DNA from: Aquificaceae bacterium
GTDB lineage: Bacteria > Aquificota > Aquificia > Aquificales > Aquificaceae
Length of the DNA: 7,919 nucleotides
Assembly: GCA_015487365.1 (NCBI GenBank)
Contig: WFPT01000155.1
Span: 1 to 7,919, forward strand
Reading direction: 5' to 3'
Shown here piece by piece: positions 5,490 to 7,919 of the stretch (the stretch's first letter is position 1; every line of letters starts with the position of its first letter). The notes beneath the pieces were generated by a model, which searched no databases, was not told where the DNA came from, and was given only the letters and a program-made list of their open reading frames with translations. Position numbers and translations under genes: made by a program.

Positions 5490-6386
5490 ATGGACCTGGT
5501 CAAACTTAAAACCTTCCTAACCGTTGCGGAGCTTAGGAGCTTTTCAAAGGCCAGTGAATTGTTATACATAAGTCAGCCTGCGGTCTCTCAACACATCCGC
5601 TCCCTGGAAAAGGAAATTGGGGCAAAGCTCTTTATAAAGAAGAACCATTACTTGGAGTTGAGTAAGGAGGGCCAGAGGCTTTATGCCATGGCTAAGGTCC
5701 TGATAAGGGACTACGAAAAACTTTTAGAAGAAGTTAGCAACATAAAGGAGGAGGTTAAGGCCCAGCTCGTAATAGGGACCAACATGACCTTGGGGGAATA
5801 CCTCCTACCAAAGTTCATAGCGGAGTTTTTAAAAGAATACGATTACTTTTGTAGCATAAAGCTATACGTTGGTAATTCAAGGCAGGTTGAGGAGGGGATA
5901 GTTTCGGGTATATTGCAGGTTGGCATATTGGAGGAAAAGCCCTTACACAAGAGTTTAAAGAGCATACCCTGGTTTGAGGATGAGATTTTACCCTTTGCCC
6001 ACAAAGGTCACATATTTACAAAGCTAAGTAAAGTTAGTTTAAGGGAGCTGATGAGGGAGAGGATAATTTTAAGGGAGAAGGGCTCCATAACGAGATTTTT
6101 GGTAGAGAGGGGATTGAGGGGACTGGGTTTAGAGCCACACCAGATAAGTCCCTTCATGGAGGTAAATTGCAACAGGACCATAATAAACCTGGTAAAGAGG
6201 GGTTTAGGGGTTTCCTTCTTAGCCCGTAGCTCCTTAAAGGATGAGATTTCAAGGGGTGAGGTTATGCCCTTTTCCTTGGAAGGGTTTAAGGAAAAGAAAA
6301 GGTTTTACCTTATATACAACTCAGAGAGTGTCCTACCAAGGAGCGTAAAAAATTTCTTGGAATTTTTAAGGGAAAGATGTTTGTAA
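5490..6386 (+). CDS. LysR-family transcriptional regulator
   Basis: LysR-type transcription factor, 298 residues from the ATG at 5490, the normal family length. The N-terminal winged helix-turn-helix is textbook: [17 protein letters not shown] (9-25), then [18 protein letters not shown] (27-44) and the wing residue pattern L-F-I-K. A linker helix follows, and from about residue 90 a periplasmic-binding-protein-like effector domain ([14 protein letters not shown]). The open frame extends upstream across rplK but that part is only antisense of L11. Effector and regulon cannot be told from sequence; general resemblance is to the CysB/CbbR-like part of the family, with low certainty. LysR regulators usually act on the divergent gene, which here is the ribosomal operon. 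The stop overlaps the rph start by ten bases. Confidence 0.93.
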   Translation: MDLVKLKTFLTVAELRSFSKASELLYISQPAVSQHIRSLEKEIGAKLFIKKNHYLELSKEGQRLYAMAKVLIRDYEKLLEEVSNIKEEVKAQLVIGTNMTLGEYLLPKFIAEFLKEYDYFCSIKLYVGNSRQVEEGIVSGILQVGILEEKPLHKSLKSIPWFEDEILPFAHKGHIFTKLSKVSLRELMRERIILREKGSITRFLVERGLRGLGLEPHQISPFMEVNCNRTIINLVKRGLGVSFLARSSLKDEISRGEVMPFSLEGFKEKKRFYLIYNSESVLPRSVKNFLEFLRERCL

Positions 6387-7153
6387 GGTCGGACGGGAGG
6401 AAGCCAAACGAGCTCAGGAAGGTAAGGTTTTTGAGGGACTTCTTGGACTACCCGGAGGGCTCCTGCTTTGTTGAATTTGGAAAAACTAAGGTAATATGCA
6501 CCGCCTCGGTGGTTGAAAGTGTCCCACCTTTTTTGAGGGGCTCTGGGCAGGGGTGGATAACCGCGGAATACTCCATGCTCCCAAGGGCTACCAAGGAAAG
6601 GAGCGTAAGGGAATCCGTTCAGGGTAGGATAGGGGGTAGGACCTATGAGATACAAAGACTTATAGGTAGGGCCCTAAGGACTGTGGTTGATTTAAACGCC
6701 TTGGGGGAAAGGACCCTTTGGATAGACTGTGACGTAGTTCAGGCGGACGGTGGAACGAGGACCGCCTCAGTTTGCGGAGGCTTTGTAGCCATGACAGACG
6801 CCCTCATAAAGCTCTACGAGGAAGGTAAAATAGCGAAGGTCCCAGTAAAGGACTTCCTCTCAGCGGTGAGCGTAGGTATTGTGGAAGGTAAAATTCTGCT
6901 GGACTTAAACTTTGAAGAGGATTCCAAGGCTCAAATAGACATGAACGTGGTAATAACGGGCTCTGGTAAAATCGTTGAAGTTATGGCCTCGGGGGAAAGG
7001 GAGCCCATTGACCTAAAAACCTTTAACAAACTCTTGGAGCTTTCCATAAGTGGGGCCCTTGAAGTGTTAAAGGCCATAAAAAAACTTTACGAATACGACC
7101 TAAACCTAAACTACTTTAAAAAGAGTAAATTTAAGGAGGTGAGCAACAGTTGA
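6377..7153 (+). CDS. rph: Ribonuclease PH
   Basis: RNase PH, 258 residues, a hexameric phosphorolytic 3'-5' exoribonuclease that trims the 3' ends of tRNA precursors and other RNAs, releasing nucleoside diphosphates. The R-S-D-G-R start motif (4-8) is present, as is the [18 protein letters not shown] segment (84-101), whose Arg88 corresponds to the phosphate-site arginine known from the Aquifex enzyme. [16 protein letters not shown] (115-130) contains the phosphate-binding G-T-R. The fold continues through [11 protein letters not shown] to a lysine-rich tail. It overlaps lysR by ten bases, so it is probably cotranscribed with it and translationally coupled. It may process the tRNA-Pro encoded in this window, among others. 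A strong AAGGAGGTGA lies at its 3' end. Confidence 0.97.
   Translation: MFVRSDGRKPNELRKVRFLRDFLDYPEGSCFVEFGKTKVICTASVVESVPPFLRGSGQGWITAEYSMLPRATKERSVRESVQGRIGGRTYEIQRLIGRALRTVVDLNALGERTLWIDCDVVQADGGTRTASVCGGFVAMTDALIKLYEEGKIAKVPVKDFLSAVSVGIVEGKILLDLNFEEDSKAQIDMNVVITGSGKIVEVMASGEREPIDLKTFNKLLELSISGALEVLKAIKKLYEYDLNLNYFKKSKFKEVSNS
7133..7142 (+). promoter_or_regulatory. Strong Shine-Dalgarno sequence at the 3' end of rph
   Basis: AAGGAGGTGA (7133-7142) sits in the last codons of rph, seven bases before a TTG (7150) that overlaps the rph stop. This is a classic coupling arrangement for a downstream gene starting at 7149-7150. What follows is a decayed transposase region, so the site may be left over from a lost or displaced gene. 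Confidence 0.6.
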
Positions 7154-7599
7154 GGTTATATGGACAAACCTCCACATTTACTCTATTGAATCGGGAAAGA
7201 CAGAGCTTGCTCAAGCCTTTAAAGACACCCGAGGACATAGAGAAACTCCTCGGCATGCTTGAGGAAAAACCTAAGCCCAAGGTAATTCTTTATGCTCTCG
7301 TATCTACAAAAAAGCAGGAGGAGTATCTAAAAAACCAGATAAAGAGACTTGTAGACTTTGCAAAGTCCAAAGGGTGGAACTACGAAGTCATTTCCGAAAT
7401 AGCGAGCGGAGTAAACGAAAACAGAAAACAACTTAGAAAACTCCTTAACATAGTAAAGGGAGGAGAGGTAGAGAAGGTAGTTGAGGAAAACGAAGAAGAT
7501 AGAACCAAAGAGCTTGCAGAAGACCTGATAGCGATAGTTGCCTCTTTTGCGGTAAGGGTTTACGGAAACAGAGGAGGGAGGAAGAGTGCAAAAAGCTAA
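7150..7599 (+). pseudogene. tnpA: Decayed IS607-family serine recombinase TnpA
   Basis: Remnant of an IS607-type TnpA, a serine recombinase with an N-terminal MerR-like HTH. Recognisable parts are P-E-D-I-E-K-L-L-G (27-35), the catalytic strand V-I-L-Y-A-L-V-S-T-K-K-Q (45-56) with Ser52, S-E-I-A-S-G-V-N-E-N-R (82-92), and the C-terminal D-L-I-A-I-V-A-S-F-A-V-R-V-Y-G (125-139). Three defects are visible. The HTH is missing; residues 1-24 do not resemble it. The arginine of the Y-A-R-V-S motif is Leu50. The segment that should follow V-E-K-V-V, containing the family's E-Y-x-D-R-L-T-R-F-G, is deleted in frame near base 7480. At 149 residues it is well short of the usual roughly 190-215. The frame stays open and overlaps tnpB by 14 bases. 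Expression is possible, but recombinase activity is very unlikely. Confidence 0.8.
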
Positions 7600-7919
7600 A
7601 ACCACCATTCAGGCAAGGCTAAAGGTTAAAGGAAAAGAAAAGAAAATCTTAGACGACCTTATGAGAAGGTGGTCTTCTTGCATGAGATTTGCCTACCAAA
7701 GACTCCTTGAAGGGAAGACAAGGAAAGAGCTGAAAAGAGAACTTCAAAAGACCTTTAACCTCAACTCCCGCTACGTGGACGATGCAATATTAGAAGCTCA
7801 AATCCTAATAGCCTCTGCAAAAGAACTCGGCTTCAAACCCGAAAAAGTAATCTTTGGTGGAAGGGACCTATTTGAAAAGCTCTCCAAAAGACACCTTTCT
7901 GAGAAGGAAAGGGAAAAGT
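7220..7919 (+). mobile_element. IS607-family insertion element, left end lost, right end outside window
   Basis: The tnpA remnant plus overlapping tnpB define an IS607-type element. IS607 elements have no terminal inverted repeats and make no fixed target duplication, so the ends cannot be found by inspection. The left boundary lies somewhere between the rph stop (7153) and about 7225, where TnpA similarity starts. The missing 5' part of tnpA indicates a truncated left end. Leucine and arginine codons differ from the neighbours (more CTC/CTT and AGA, fewer TTA and AGG), consistent with a foreign origin. Confidence 0.7.
7586..7919 (+). CDS. tnpB: TnpB (OrfB) of an IS607-type element, N-terminal part, cut by the window end
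   Basis: The first 111 codons of a TnpB protein; in tested members this is an RNA-guided (omega-RNA) DNA nuclease ancestral to Cas12 that helps retain the transposon. The start is GTG at 7586, preceded by GAGGAGGGAGG and overlapping the tnpA end by 14 bases, as is common in IS607. The protein begins V-Q-K-A-K-T-T-I-Q-A-R-L-K-V-K-G and continues with the family's helical region W-S-S-C-M-R-F-A-Y-Q-R-L-L and L-N-S-R-Y-V-D-D-A-I-L-E-A-Q, then V-I-F-G-G-R-D-L-F-E-K-L. No stop or frameshift appears in the visible part. The RuvC catalytic residues, zinc ribbon and right-end guide RNA all lie outside the window, so activity cannot be judged. Confidence 0.88.
   Translation, partial: MQKAKTTIQARLKVKGKEKKILDDLMRRWSSCMRFAYQRLLEGKTRKELKRELQKTFNLNSRYVDDAILEAQILIASAKELGFKPEKVIFGGRDLFEKLSKRHLSEKEREK

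Noticed and set aside
1..7919. CRISPR array, riboswitch or rRNA
   Set aside because: No regularly spaced repeats, no long structured leader and no rRNA-like sequence are visible; the longest non-coding gaps are under about 60 bases.
7586..7919. Cas12-type effector of a CRISPR system
   Set aside because: The N-terminus and the overlap with an IS607-type tnpA fit TnpB; no CRISPR repeats or cas1/cas2 are nearby.

Overview
The window reads as a thermophile-type bacterial chromosome segment, most like the Aquificaceae (Aquifex, Hydrogenobacter, Thermocrinis). That is an inference from protein character (charged, Lys/Glu-rich), heavy AGG, TTA/TTG and ATA codon use in the housekeeping genes, short gene spacing and almost no leaders; I could not run a database search. 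Genes are packed tightly and there is no gene-free stretch above about 60 bases.

Layout from left to right. (1) Bases 1-50 hold only a possible minus-strand gene edge. (2) A tyrosine recombinase (int-like, +) of visibly A+T-richer DNA runs directly into a tRNA-Pro(UGG) gene; its stop codon is made of tRNA nucleotides 8-10, and the tRNA promoter lies inside its coding region. (3) radC starts six bases after the tRNA 3' end and is followed by a small putative lipoprotein with three cysteine-paired hairpin motifs. (4) Convergent to these, on the minus strand, is the ribosomal stalk operon rplK-rplA-rplJ-rplL, followed by a patatin-like hydrolase gene where rpoB usually stands. The patatin frame has no ATG, GTG or TTG before its active site and seems to begin at an ATA codon that overlaps the rplL stop (ATAA), with a good Shine-Dalgarno sequence nine bases upstream. 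(5) Divergent from rplK, with back-to-back -10 boxes forming an inverted repeat, is a LysR-type regulator whose 3' end overlaps rph (RNase PH). (6) Downstream of rph is a decayed IS607-family element: a tnpA with no N-terminal HTH, a substituted catalytic-site arginine and an internal in-frame deletion, overlapping the start of an apparently intact tnpB that runs off the window.

Functionally the core is translation and RNA maintenance (ribosomal stalk and GTPase-centre proteins, tRNA-Pro, RNase PH), with a transcription factor placed so that its promoter competes with that of the ribosomal operon. Both window ends carry mobile DNA: the integrase next to a tRNA on the left, and the IS607/TnpB remnant on the right. 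The classical leader sites for L1 and L10 autoregulation have no room here, so regulation of this operon is probably unlike that of E. coli. I did not find a wholly new multi-gene system. The most unusual signals are the ATA start or ATAA coupling of the patatin gene, the nearly leaderless divergent rplK/lysR promoters, the int/tRNA/radC fusion arrangement, and the TnpB retained beside a dead TnpA.
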